Shown in pieces: positions 44,952-53,161 of a DNA stretch of 64,000 bases; positions within the stretch are counted from its first letter, which is position 1, and the number at the start of each line of letters is the position of its first letter. A program made the translations under genes and the position numbers. A model generated the notes under the pieces. It saw only the letters and a list, made by a program, of their open reading frames with translations, did no database searches and was not told the origin of the DNA. Source of the DNA: Alphaproteobacteria bacterium (GTDB lineage Bacteria > Pseudomonadota > Alphaproteobacteria > CALKHQ01); the NCBI GenBank assembly GCA_041396705.1, contig JAWKYB010000013.1, positions 124,001 to 188,000 on the forward strand, written 5' to 3'.

Positions 44952-45788
44952 ATGCGATCGAAGCGACCCTGGATCTCGCTGCTGATCTGGCTGGCAATCA
45001 GCTTCGTCACGCTGTTCCCGATCTACTGGCTGTTCGTGATCTCGGTAAAGCCGGCGGTCGACCTGTTCACCACGCCGGAGGTGCTGCTCTCCACCTTCTA
45101 CTGGGACAACTACGCCGAGGTGCTGACCGACGACACGCTGCGCCGCTACCTGTGGAACTCGATCATCATCTCCACCGGCAACGCGGTGCTCGTCACCACC
45201 CTGGGCTTCATGGCCTGCTATGCGCTGTCGCGCTACGACCTCGGCGGCAAGGAAAGCATCTTCTTCTGGACGATCACCAACCGGATGGCGCCGCCGGCCG
45301 TGTTCCTGCTGCCGTTCTTCCTGCTGCTGACCCAGGTGTTCAAGATCGGCACCTTCTCGCTGTACGACAGCCGCATCGGCATGATCCTGATCTACTGCAC
45401 CTTCAACCTGCCCTTCGCGATCTGGACCCTGCGGCCGACGGTGGAGGCGATCCCGCGCGAGCTCGACGAGGCGGCCGTCGTCGACGGCGCCAGCACCTGG
45501 CACGTCATCACCAAGGTGGTGCTGCCGCTGGCCCGGCCCGGGCTGGCGGTCACCCTGATCCTGACCTGGGTGTTCGCCTGGAACGAGTTCCTGCTGGCCG
45601 CGACCCTGACCAGCTTCAACGCGCGCACGCTGACCACCGGGCTGTCGGAATATGTCACCACCACCGGCACCGAATGGGGGATCATGGCGGCGATCGCGGT
45701 GATCACACTGATCCCGGCGCTGATCGTATTCTCCGTGGTGCAGCGCCACATCGTCGCCGGCCTGACCTTCGGCGCGGTCAAGGAGTAG
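44952..45788 (+). CDS. sugar ABC permease (MalG/UgpE/SmoG type)
   Basis: A 278-residue permease with six TMs. FVTLFPIYWLFVISVKP is the usual MalG-type start, and the EAA loop reads IPRELDEAAVVDGASTWHV. The C-terminus QRHIVAGLTFGAVKE is conserved in this subfamily. Its last codons carry the AAGGAG ribosome site of the next small gene, so translation is probably coupled. Confidence 0.9.
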   Translation: MRSKRPWISLLIWLAISFVTLFPIYWLFVISVKPAVDLFTTPEVLLSTFYWDNYAEVLTDDTLRRYLWNSIIISTGNAVLVTTLGFMACYALSRYDLGGKESIFFWTITNRMAPPAVFLLPFFLLLTQVFKIGTFSLYDSRIGMILIYCTFNLPFAIWTLRPTVEAIPRELDEAAVVDGASTWHVITKVVLPLARPGLAVTLILTWVFAWNEFLLAATLTSFNARTLTTGLSEYVTTTGTEWGIMAAIAVITLIPALIVFSVVQRHIVAGLTFGAVKE

Positions 45789-45793
45789 CGCCG

Positions 45794-46036
45794 ATGGCCA
45801 GCGGCAGGAACGGAGCCGGCGCGGCCGGCGGACGGAACGGCGGGACGGGGAAGCGCACGAAGCGGCCGGGCTTCCTGCCGATCGTCACCAACTGGTTCGA
45901 CCGCCTGTTCATCAGCGTCGTGCTGTTCGTCGCCATCCACCTGCTGTGGATGCGGTTCCTGGAGCAGGCGCTGTCCATCTACGTGGCGACCGCGCTTTCG
46001 GTCGCGCTTGGTGTATTGATCGTCAGCCGCGGCTGA
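45794..46036 (+). CDS. DUF2160-like small membrane protein
   Basis: An 80-residue protein. A basic Gly/Arg-rich N-terminus replaces the first TM of typical DUF2160 proteins. The rest matches that family: GFLPIVTNWFDRLFIS, then TM segments at about 38-53 and 57-77. DUF2160 proteins accompany glycerol/polyol ABC importers in rhizobia and relatives; their role is unknown. AAGGAG precedes the ATG by 8 nt. It is located between the second permease (5 nt) and the SmoS-like dehydrogenase (28 nt). Confidence 0.7.
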   Translation: MASGRNGAGAAGGRNGGTGKRTKRPGFLPIVTNWFDRLFISVVLFVAIHLLWMRFLEQALSIYVATALSVALGVLIVSRG

Positions 46037-46064
46037 CGAGTCCGCAAAGGCCGGAGGAAAAGCC

Positions 46065-46835
46065 ATGAAACTGCAGGGGAAGGTCGCGGTCGTCACCGGC
46101 GGGGCGCGCGGCATCGGGCGCGCCATCGCCGAGGGCTATGTCCGCGAGGGCGCCAGGGTCGCGGTCTGCGACGTGCTGGCCGACGTCGCAGCGGCGACGG
46201 CCAGGGAACTGGGGCCTGCCGCCCTGCCCGTCGCGCTCGACGTCACCGACATGGCCTCGATCGACGCCATGGTCGCCAAGGTGGTCGGCTGGGGCGGCCA
46301 CATCGACATCCTGGTCAACGGCGCGGCGATCTTCGAGATGGAGCCGATCCTGGAGACCACCGAGGGCAGCTACGACCGGGTGATGGCGGTCAACGTCAAG
46401 GGCCTGCTGTTCACGCTGAAGGCGGTGGCGGCGCAGATGGTCAGCCAGGGCAGCGGCGGCAAGATCATCAACATCGCCTCGCAGGCCGGGCGGCGCGGCG
46501 AGCCGCTGGTCTCGGTCTACTGCGCCAGCAAGGCCGCGGTGGTCAGCATCACCCAGTCGGCCGGGCTGGCGCTGATCAAGCACGGCATCAACGTCAACGG
46601 CATCGCCCCGGGCGTGGTCGACACGCCGATGTGGGACGTTGTCGACAGTCTGTTCGCCAAGTACGAGGGCCGGCCGATCGGCGAGAAGAAGCGCCTGGTC
46701 GGCGAGGCGGTGCCCTATGGCCGCATGGGCCGGCCCGACGACCACACCGGCGCCGCCATCTTCCTGGCCTCGGCCGACAGCGACTATGTCGTCGCCCAGA
46801 CCCTCAACGTCGACGGCGGCAACTGGATGAGCTGA
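46065..46835 (+). CDS. smoS: SmoS-like sorbitol (polyol) dehydrogenase, SDR family
   Basis: A 256-residue SDR, the same length as Rhodobacter SmoS. TGGARGIG is the NAD-binding loop, with the catalytic Ser in NIASQAGRRGE and YCASK. The C-terminal VAQTLNVDGGNWMS is nearly the SmoS ending. SmoS oxidises D-sorbitol to fructose (and galactitol to tagatose) with NAD+. Operon position after the polyol-type ABC genes supports this. An asparagine of the usual NNA motif reads NGA here (ILVNGAAIF), a small deviation. Confidence 0.85.
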   Translation: MKLQGKVAVVTGGARGIGRAIAEGYVREGARVAVCDVLADVAAATARELGPAALPVALDVTDMASIDAMVAKVVGWGGHIDILVNGAAIFEMEPILETTEGSYDRVMAVNVKGLLFTLKAVAAQMVSQGSGGKIINIASQAGRRGEPLVSVYCASKAAVVSITQSAGLALIKHGINVNGIAPGVVDTPMWDVVDSLFAKYEGRPIGEKKRLVGEAVPYGRMGRPDDHTGAAIFLASADSDYVVAQTLNVDGGNWMS

Positions 46836-46864
46836 GGCGACGCTTGCCGCCCCCGCGGCCCGGC

Positions 46865-47548
46865 TCAGCCGATCGCCAGCAGCAGGTCGCTCAGCAGGTC
46901 GGGTGCGCTCATGTTCGGGCTGTGGCCGGTGGCCAGTTCGTGGAAATCCCAGGCCGGGTCGTCGCGCAGCCGGTCGGCGAACGGCTTGAACGTGTCCGGC
47001 GGCGTCTTGACGGTGCAGTGGATGTAGCTGCGGGCGAAGGGCGGCCTCGCCGACGCCAGCCGGATCGGCTCGCTGAAGCAGGCCTCGGGCTGGTGGCGGT
47101 GGCGCGGCCCGCCCCAGGCGAGCATCGGTCCGGCGGTATCCGGCGGCGCCGGCATCGGCGGCACCAGCCAGCCGTCGACGATGTCGCCGGGCGGCCCGCC
47201 GGCGGCCAGGTCGCGCACCGACTGCCCGTCCGCCGGCACGAAGGCGTCGAGGAAGATCGCGCGGCGGATGCGCGCCGGCACCCGGTCGCCGACGCCTGCG
47301 GCGACCATGCCGCCATAGCTGTGGCCGACCAGGGTCACGCCTTCCAGGTCCTCGAATTCGATCAGGCTGACGATGTCCTCGATATGGGTGCCGAGGCCGA
47401 CGGCGGGGCCGACCAGATGGGCGCGCTCGCCGAGCCCGGTATAGGACGGCGTGAACACCTCGTGCCCGGCGGCGGCGAGCCGGCGGCGCACCGCCTGCCA
47501 CGACCAGCCGCCCGACCAGGCGCCGTGACAGATCACATAGATCGCCAT
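46865..47548 (-). CDS. alpha/beta hydrolase (methylesterase/hydroxynitrile-lyase-like)
   Basis: A 227-residue cytoplasmic hydrolase. The oxyanion segment CHGAWSGGWSW is near residue 8, the nucleophile elbow GHSYGG lies in VTLVGHSYGGMVAAG, and a C-terminal catalytic His lies in LATGHSPNMSAPDLLSDLL. This is the pattern of the plant methylesterase/HNL-like family widely found in bacteria. The substrate is unknown. GGGGAGG upstream supports ATG 47548. It converges on smoS and sits 37 nt downstream of the ribokinase gene. Confidence 0.85.
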   Translation of the reverse strand: MAIYVICHGAWSGGWSWQAVRRRLAAAGHEVFTPSYTGLGERAHLVGPAVGLGTHIEDIVSLIEFEDLEGVTLVGHSYGGMVAAGVGDRVPARIRRAIFLDAFVPADGQSVRDLAAGGPPGDIVDGWLVPPMPAPPDTAGPMLAWGGPRHRHQPEACFSEPIRLASARPPFARSYIHCTVKTPPDTFKPFADRLRDDPAWDFHELATGHSPNMSAPDLLSDLLLAIG

Positions 47549-47585
47549 CGATCCTCCCCGCCGTGCGAGCGGCCGGATGCGCCGC

Positions 47586-48533
47586 TCAGCCGATGCGCCG
47601 CGGCGGCGCCAGGTCGTCGAGCCGGGCGCGGATGGCATCGCCGGTGACATAGCTCGACTGGCAGCCCAGCGTCAGGCAGGCCAGCGCAGCGCCGACGCTG
47701 GCGCGCCGCATCGCCTCCGGCAGGGCAAGCCCGCCGTCGAGACCCTGGGCCAGCACGCCGACGAAGGCGTCGCCCGCGCCGGTGGTGTCGACCGGATCGA
47801 CCTTCAACGCATCGACCTGCCAGGCGCCGCCGGGACCGAAGGCGGCCGCGCCCTCGCCGCCCAGCGTCACGATGCAGGTATGGCCGTAACGGCCGGCCAG
47901 CGCGGCCGCGGTCGCCGTCGGCGTGTCGGCGGCGAGCCCGCCGGCCTCGGCGATCATCCGCGCCTCGATCTCGTTGACCACCAGCACGCCGACCGAGCGC
48001 AGCACGTCCTCGGGCACCGGCGCCGCCGGGGCGACATTCAGCACGACCCGCGCGCCGGCGGCATGGGCCCGACGCACCACCGCCCAGTTCTCCGCCAGCG
48101 GCACCTCCGCCTGCAGCAGCACGGTCGTCTGCGGGCCCAGTAGCGAAGCGGGCAGGCGGTCGGCGGTGAGCGCCAGGTTCGCGCCGCTGGCCACCACGAT
48201 CGAGTTCTCGCCGCGCGAATCGACCCAGATCAGCGCACAGGCCGTCGGCCGGTCGACCCGGCTCATCGCCGTCAGGTCGACGCCGGCCTCGGCCAGCAGC
48301 GCGGTCGCCTTCGGGCCGAAGTCGTCGTCGCCGACCGCGCCGACCATGGCGATCCGCTCGCTGGTCACCGCCGGATCGCCCTTGGCGGCGCGGGCCGCCG
48401 CACAGGCCTGGTTCGCGCCCTTGCCGCCGGGCACCATCACGTAGTCCGGGCACAGCACCGTTTCGCCCGGCGCGGGCAAATGCTCGACCTTCACGATCAG
48501 GTCGACATTGAGCGAACCGAAATCGACGATCAT
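47586..48533 (-). CDS. rbsK: ribokinase (PfkB family)
   Basis: A 315-residue sugar kinase. The N-terminal FGSLNVDLIVKVEHLPAPGE and MVPGGKGANQA carry the sugar-binding signature. The C-terminal DTTGAGDAFVG at 249-259 carries the anion hole and catalytic base Asp255. Ribokinase phosphorylates D-ribose to ribose-5-phosphate. Related pentose or polyol substrates are possible given the neighbouring polyol genes. ATG 48533 starts the conserved domain. It is upstream of, and probably co-transcribed with, the hydrolase. Confidence 0.88.
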   Translation of the reverse strand: MIVDFGSLNVDLIVKVEHLPAPGETVLCPDYVMVPGGKGANQACAAARAAKGDPAVTSERIAMVGAVGDDDFGPKATALLAEAGVDLTAMSRVDRPTACALIWVDSRGENSIVVASGANLALTADRLPASLLGPQTTVLLQAEVPLAENWAVVRRAHAAGARVVLNVAPAAPVPEDVLRSVGVLVVNEIEARMIAEAGGLAADTPTATAAALAGRYGHTCIVTLGGEGAAAFGPGGAWQVDALKVDPVDTTGAGDAFVGVLAQGLDGGLALPEAMRRASVGAALACLTLGCQSSYVTGDAIRARLDDLAPPRRIG

Positions 48534-48900
48534 CCTCGCGCGCCCCTCCTGCTTTTCTTGTCTGCCATACGCGACCCGGCGACCGACCGAGTCAAGCGGC
48601 GGATGGCGGCGAGGCACCCGCGAAGTGCCGGATTGGTTTCGAACCGAAACCAGAGCGCGATCAGTACTTGTTCTCGACTTGCAGCGTTAAGCCACCTTTT
48701 ACACAAAAAGGGGAAATTGACGCGGCAACCGTACACGCCCTCTGGCTATTTCTACACCGAAGGACTTGGAAAATATCGCGCCGCCGAGCGAGCAAATAGC
48801 GGAACGACTTGGCCCGCGCACGCGATCACTCCGCGCGTGCCACGTCGCTGCATAAGAACGAGGGACAACCCGGCAACCCCCTGAAATGAAGGACCGTCTG
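48534..48900. other. 367-nt divergent intergenic region, no gene seen
   Basis: The region between rbsK and the chemoreceptor gene is less GC-rich than its surroundings in its middle third (for example TTTTACACAAAAAGGGG near 48697). It must hold promoters for both genes. A TTGTTC followed after 12 nt by GTTAAGCC near 48668-48693 is a weak promoter-like match for the plus strand. I see no riboswitch, tRNA or credible small coding frame. Confidence 0.4.
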
Positions 48901-50253
48901 ATGTCATCCGCCAATCAGAGCACGAACACCGTCGATCGCGAGACCCGCCTGAACTTCATGAAGATCAATGAGGAGAGCGGCGCCTTGCTGCGCGAGTTCT
49001 GGCAGGCGCTGGAGCCGGCGCTGCCGACCGTGCTGAACGGCTTCTACGATCACGCCACCAAGCAGCCGAACCTGGCCCGCCTGATCGGCAACGACATTCC
49101 GCGGCTGAAGGGCGCGCAGGCCACCCACTGGGGCCGCCTGTTCAACGGTCGCTTCGACGAGGCGTACATCAACGGCGTCCGCCAGATCGGCATGGTCCAC
49201 AACAAGATCGGCCTGGAGCCGCGCTGGTACATCGGCGGCTACAGCTTCGTCATGGGCCACCTCAGCGCGCTGGCGGTGAAGACCTACCGCCGCAACCCCG
49301 ACAAGCTCACCAAGATGCTGGCCGCCGTCACCTCGGCCGTCATGCTCGACATGGACTTCGCCATCTCGGTCTACCAGGAAGCCATGCTGAACGAGCGCGC
49401 CGAGCGGCAGGGCCGGGTCGATGCCGCCGTTTCCGACTTCGACCAGCAGATGAAGACCGCGCTGAGCACCGTCAGCTCGGCTGCGTCGCAGATGCTCAGC
49501 ATCGCCGACGGCCTCGCCGCCAATGCGGACAACACCTCGCAGCAGTCGACCGCGGTGGCCGCAGCAGCCGAGGAGGCCTCGACCAACGTGCAGACCGTGG
49601 CCTCGGCCGCCGAGGAGCTTTCCGCCTCGATCGCCGAGATCAACCGCCAGGTCGGCCAGTCGGCCCAGATCTCGCGTACGGCCGTCGACGAGGCGAACCA
49701 GACCAACGAGCTGGTCCGCGCCCTGGCCGACAGCGCCCAGAAGATCGGCGACGTGGTCAAGCTGATCAACGACATCGCCGGTCAGACCAACCTGCTCGCG
49801 CTGAACGCCACCATCGAGGCGGCGCGCGCCGGCGAGGCGGGCAAGGGCTTCGCGGTCGTCGCCTCGGAGGTGAAGAGCCTGGCCTCGCAGACCGCCAAGG
49901 CGACCGACGAGATCGCCGCGCAGATCGCCGGCATCCAGGACGCCACCAAGCGCGCGGTCAGCGCGATCGACGGCATCGGCAACACTATCACCGAGGTCAG
50001 CCAGATCGCCAACTCGATCGCCGCCGCGGTCGAGCAGCAGGGTTCCGCGACCCAGGAGATCGCCCGCAACGTGCAGCAGGCGGCCGCCGGCACCAGCGAG
50101 GTGACCACCAACATCACCTCGGTCAACCAGGCCGCGGCCGAGACCGGCGAGGGTGCCGCCCAGGTGCAGAGTGCGGCGCGCGAGCTGGGTCAGCAGGCCG
50201 AGACGCTGAAGACCGAGGTCGTGAGGTTCTTCGAGCGGGTCCGCGCCGCCTGA
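48901..50253 (+). CDS. globin-coupled soluble methyl-accepting chemoreceptor (HemAT type)
   Basis: A 450-residue cytoplasmic protein without TMs. The N-terminal globin-sensor domain (about 10-165) has the proximal heme ligand His100 in MVHNKIGLEPRWYIGGY. The C-terminal MCP signalling domain has the highly conserved hairpin tip at about 293-320 (GQTNLLALNATIEAARAG). It should bind O2 through heme and signal to CheA. ATG 48901 is preferred because AAGGA lies 7 nt upstream; ATG 48886 has no ribosome site. No other che gene is in the window. hemA follows on the same strand. Confidence 0.92.
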   Translation: MSSANQSTNTVDRETRLNFMKINEESGALLREFWQALEPALPTVLNGFYDHATKQPNLARLIGNDIPRLKGAQATHWGRLFNGRFDEAYINGVRQIGMVHNKIGLEPRWYIGGYSFVMGHLSALAVKTYRRNPDKLTKMLAAVTSAVMLDMDFAISVYQEAMLNERAERQGRVDAAVSDFDQQMKTALSTVSSAASQMLSIADGLAANADNTSQQSTAVAAAAEEASTNVQTVASAAEELSASIAEINRQVGQSAQISRTAVDEANQTNELVRALADSAQKIGDVVKLINDIAGQTNLLALNATIEAARAGEAGKGFAVVASEVKSLASQTAKATDEIAAQIAGIQDATKRAVSAIDGIGNTITEVSQIANSIAAAVEQQGSATQEIARNVQQAAAGTSEVTTNITSVNQAAAETGEGAAQVQSAARELGQQAETLKTEVVRFFERVRAA

Positions 50254-50263
50254 GGACGATCCC

Positions 50264-50289
50264 GCGGGCCGGCGCACGCGCCGGCCCGC
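50264..50289 (+). terminator. GC-rich stem-loop after the chemoreceptor gene
   Basis: GCGGGCCGGCGC and GCGCCGGCCCGC are perfect 12-nt complements separated by AC, folding as an 11-bp stem with a 4-nt loop. It lies 11 nt after the stop codon. There is no U-tract, so termination efficiency is uncertain. Confidence 0.5.
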
Positions 50290-50311
50290 CCTCACCCAAG
50301 TGTCAGTGGAT

Positions 50312-50335
50312 TTGCAGCCTCTGCGACGCTAAGAC
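50312..50335 (+). promoter_or_regulatory. candidate hemA promoter, TTGCAG-N10-GCTAAGAC
   Basis: TTGCAG (50312-50317), a 10-nt spacer and GCTAAGAC (50328-50335) resemble the housekeeping promoter layout described for Caulobacter (TTGACG-N10 to 14-GCTANAWC). It sits 129 nt before the hemA GTG. The block CGCTAAGACG (50327-50336) recurs at 53123-53132, upstream of a regulator gene. Confidence 0.4.
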
Positions 50336-50350
50336 GGTCTTCGGACCGTC
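50333..50350 (+). other. perfect 7-bp hairpin with UUCG tetraloop upstream of hemA
   Basis: GACGGTC-TTCG-GACCGTC forms a hairpin closed by C(UUCG)G, one of the most stable RNA tetraloops. It overlaps the end of the candidate hemA -10 box, so it is either part of the chemoreceptor transcript's 3' end or the product of an upstream promoter's hemA leader. Confidence 0.5.
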
Positions 50351-50463
50351 GGCGCGGGGGACGCCGCATTCCTGCGCGACCACGTGGCGCATGGATTGAT
50401 ACGGCGCGAAGAGGTGTTGTTATTGCGGGACCGCGACCGCAACGGGACGGGAAAGAGACGCCG

Positions 50464-51696
50464 GTGGATTACGAGGGCCGCTTCAACGAAGCGATCGGCC
50501 GACTGAAGGCGGAAGGCAACTACCGCGTCTTTGCCGACCTTGAGCGCCAGGCGGGCAATTTCCCGCACGCGACCTACCACGGCAGCCAGCAGCAGGCGGA
50601 CGCCGCCGCGCTCGGCGACGAGGTCGCGGTCTGGTGCTCCAACGACTATCTCGGCATGGGCCAGCACCCTGCCGTGATCGCGGCGATGGTCGAGGCGGTG
50701 CAGCGCTGCGGCGCCGGCGCCGGCGGCACCCGCAACATCTCCGGCACCCACCGCTATCACACCCTGTTGGAGCGCGAGCTGGCGGATCTGCACCGCAAGT
50801 CGGCGGCGCTGCTGTTCACCTCGGGCTACGTCTCCAACCAGGCGACGCTGAGCACGCTGGGCAAGCTGATGCCCGACGCGGTGTTCCTGTCCGACGAGCT
50901 GAACCACGCCTCGATGATCCACGGCATACGCGAGAGCCGGTGCGAGAAGCGGGTGTTCCGCCACAACGACCTCGCCCACCTCGAGGAGCTGCTGCGCGCC
51001 GTGCCGGTGACCCGGCCGAAGGTGATCGCCTTCGAGTCGGTCTATTCGATGGATGGCGACATCGCGCCGATCGCCGCCATCTGCGACCTGGCCGACCGCT
51101 TCGGCGCGATGACCTATCTGGACGAGGTGCATGCCGTCGGCATGTACGGCCCGCGCGGCGGCGGCGTCGCCGAGCGCGACGGCGTGCTCGACCGGGTGAC
51201 GATCATCGAGGGGACGCTGGCCAAGGCCTATGGCACGGTCGGCGGCTATATCGCCGGCTCGCGTGCGCTGGTCGACGCGATCCGCTCCTTCGCGCCCGGC
51301 TTCATCTTCACCACCGCCCTGCCGCCGGTGATGGCCGCCGGGGCGCTGGCCAGCGTGCGCCATCTGAAACAGAGCCAGGTCGAGCGCGACGCCCAGCAGG
51401 AGCGCGCGGCGACGCTGAAGCGCAAGCTGGCCGACGCCGGGTTGCCGGTGATGCCCTCGGTCAGCCACATCGTGCCGGTGCTGGTCGGCGACCCGGTGCT
51501 GTGCAAACAGGCCACCGACGACCTGATGTCGCGCCACCGCATCTACGTGCAGCCGATCAACTTCCCGACCGTGCCGAAAGGGACCGAGCGGCTGCGGCTG
51601 ACGCCGAGCCCGGTCCATAGCGATGTGCTGATGGACCGCCTGGTCGCTGCGCTCAGCGACATCTGGGGCCGGCTCGACATCCGCATCGCGGCCTGA
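50464..51696 (+). CDS. hemA: 5-aminolevulinate synthase
   Basis: A 410-residue PLP enzyme that condenses glycine and succinyl-CoA to 5-aminolevulinate, the committed step of heme synthesis by the C4 (Shemin) route of alphaproteobacteria and mitochondria. WCSNDYLGMGQHP, GTRNISGTHRYH, SDELNHASMI, DEVHAVGMYG and the PLP-lysine segment EGTLAKAYGTVGGY (Lys254) are all present. It starts with GTG 50464; no strong ribosome site is visible, though GGGA lies about 12 nt upstream. A small membrane protein gene follows after 14 nt. Confidence 0.95.
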   Translation: MDYEGRFNEAIGRLKAEGNYRVFADLERQAGNFPHATYHGSQQQADAAALGDEVAVWCSNDYLGMGQHPAVIAAMVEAVQRCGAGAGGTRNISGTHRYHTLLERELADLHRKSAALLFTSGYVSNQATLSTLGKLMPDAVFLSDELNHASMIHGIRESRCEKRVFRHNDLAHLEELLRAVPVTRPKVIAFESVYSMDGDIAPIAAICDLADRFGAMTYLDEVHAVGMYGPRGGGVAERDGVLDRVTIIEGTLAKAYGTVGGYIAGSRALVDAIRSFAPGFIFTTALPPVMAAGALASVRHLKQSQVERDAQQERAATLKRKLADAGLPVMPSVSHIVPVLVGDPVLCKQATDDLMSRHRIYVQPINFPTVPKGTERLRLTPSPVHSDVLMDRLVAALSDIWGRLDIRIAA

Positions 51697-51710
51697 AGCC
51701 GGACGGCCGG

Positions 51711-52214
51711 ATGAGCCGGTGGCGACGCGCCGCCACGATCGTCTGGCCGCCGCGCGATCCGGCGCTGTGGACACTTGCCAGCCGTGACCCGGACGTACGC
51801 CGCCGGATATTCCGTGCCAGTCTTCTCGTCGTGCCGATCGGCTATCTGCAACTGGTGCTCTGCGGCCTGATCGTCGCCGGGTTCGATGAGGCGGGACGGA
51901 TCATGGTGGTTTCGCTGCTGCCCGGCGCCATCGGCGGCGGCGTGGCCCTCCTCGCCGGCGTTTTCCTGTCCGCCGAACTGCTGTCGCGACGGCGCGGTCC
52001 GATCGCCTTCGCCCTGCTCGGCACGCTGGTCTATGGCGCCTGCCTGGCCCTGCTCGGTTTCGTGGCCGGCTTCTTTCTGCGCCTGTATTGGCCGTTCTCT
52101 CCGGTCTTCGGGGCGCTTTACGCGCTCGATCTGTTCCTGTTGCTGTGGCTCGGCCTGCGGCACCATGCGGCGGCGTTCTGGCCGAGCGGGGACGATGCGC
52201 CGCTGCCGTCCTGA
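51711..52214 (+). CDS. hypothetical integral membrane protein
   Basis: A 167-residue protein with about four hydrophobic segments (roughly 36-57, 64-87, 98-123 and 130-147) and charged ends. I do not recognise the family. It starts 14 nt after hemA and is probably co-transcribed with it, but nothing in the sequence links it to heme. Confidence 0.65.
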   Translation: MSRWRRAATIVWPPRDPALWTLASRDPDVRRRIFRASLLVVPIGYLQLVLCGLIVAGFDEAGRIMVVSLLPGAIGGGVALLAGVFLSAELLSRRRGPIAFALLGTLVYGACLALLGFVAGFFLRLYWPFSPVFGALYALDLFLLLWLGLRHHAAAFWPSGDDAPLPS

Positions 52215-52258
52215 CGCGAAGGCCCTTGCCCCAGGCCAATGCGTAAGTTAGCTCTTAC

Positions 52259-52609
52259 ATGACTGCCATGGACGCCGCACTCAAAGCCATCGCCGACCCG
52301 CACCGGCGCGAGATCCTGCGCATCGTCCGCGACGACGAGCGAACGGCAGGCGACATCGCGGCGCAGTTCGCGGTCAGCCGGCCGGCGATCTCGCAGCACC
52401 TGAAGGTGCTGATCGACGCCGAGCTGGTCAGCGTGCGCAAAGACGGCAACCGCCGCTTTTATCGGGCCAGGCCGGAAACGATCAACGGCGTGATCCGCTT
52501 CCTCGACCGGTTCTGGGAAGACCGGCTGGAGAAGCTGAAGCTGGCGGCGGAGGCAGAGGAACGGGCAAGGACGGGCGGAGTGCCGCCCGGAGCGACGGGG
52601 GATTCGTGA
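52259..52609 (+). CDS. ArsR-family transcriptional regulator
   Basis: A 116-residue winged-helix protein: KAIADPHRREILRIV, then AGDIAAQFAVSRPAISQHLK as the recognition helix, and a wing VRKDGNRRFYRA. Metal-binding Cys motifs of classic ArsR are absent. This non-metal subgroup is typically paired with an SRPBCC (AHSA1) protein, and here its stop overlaps that gene's start (TGATG). It probably represses its own operon. Confidence 0.9.
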   Translation: MTAMDAALKAIADPHRREILRIVRDDERTAGDIAAQFAVSRPAISQHLKVLIDAELVSVRKDGNRRFYRARPETINGVIRFLDRFWEDRLEKLKLAAEAEERARTGGVPPGATGDS

Positions 52610-53091
52610 TGGCTGACGGCACTGCGCAAGGGGTCATGGCGGACGGCGTGGTCCGCGAGATCTGGGTCGCGGCGAAGCCGGAGACCGTGTTCCCATTCTT
52701 CACCGAGGCCGACCAGATCGTGCGCTGGATGGGCGTCGAGGCCGAGATCGACGCGCGGCCCGGCGGCATCTTCCGCTGCAACGTCACCGGCACCAGCATC
52801 GCGCGCGGCGAGATGGTCGCGGTCGACCCCTATTCCCGCGTCGTGTTCACCTGGGGCTGGGAGGGGCCGGACGCGACGGTCAAGCCGGGCGCGAGCACCA
52901 TAGAGGTGACGCTGACCGCCGAGAACGACGGCACCCGTGTGCGCCTGTTCCATCGCGGGCTCAGCGGCAGCGTCGCCGAGCGGCACAACCACGGCTGGGC
53001 CCACTTCATGGAGCGGCTGCAGGTGGCGGCCAGCGGCGGCGACCCGGGCCCGGACCCGTGGGCCAAGCCGGCCGCGGCGGCAGGCGCGTGA
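52609..53091 (+). CDS. SRPBCC/AHSA1-domain protein
   Basis: A 160-residue protein of the START-like (Bet v1) fold: REIWVAAKPETVFPFFTEAD, WMGVEAEIDARPGGIFRC, VFTWGWEG, and TRVRLFHRGL near the end. Such proteins hold a hydrophobic ligand, and the ArsR partner suggests that the ligand or stress is sensed by the pair. The ATG at 52609 overlaps the ArsR stop; a GTG at 52606 is an alternative start. Confidence 0.85.
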   Translation: MADGTAQGVMADGVVREIWVAAKPETVFPFFTEADQIVRWMGVEAEIDARPGGIFRCNVTGTSIARGEMVAVDPYSRVVFTWGWEGPDATVKPGASTIEVTLTAENDGTRVRLFHRGLSGSVAERHNHGWAHFMERLQVAASGGDPGPDPWAKPAAAAGA

Positions 53092-53161
53092 CGGCGCCGT
53101 GCTGGCCATCCCGACGCTTCGGCGCTAAGACGATGGCGGTTCCTCCCGTACAGGCATCGCA

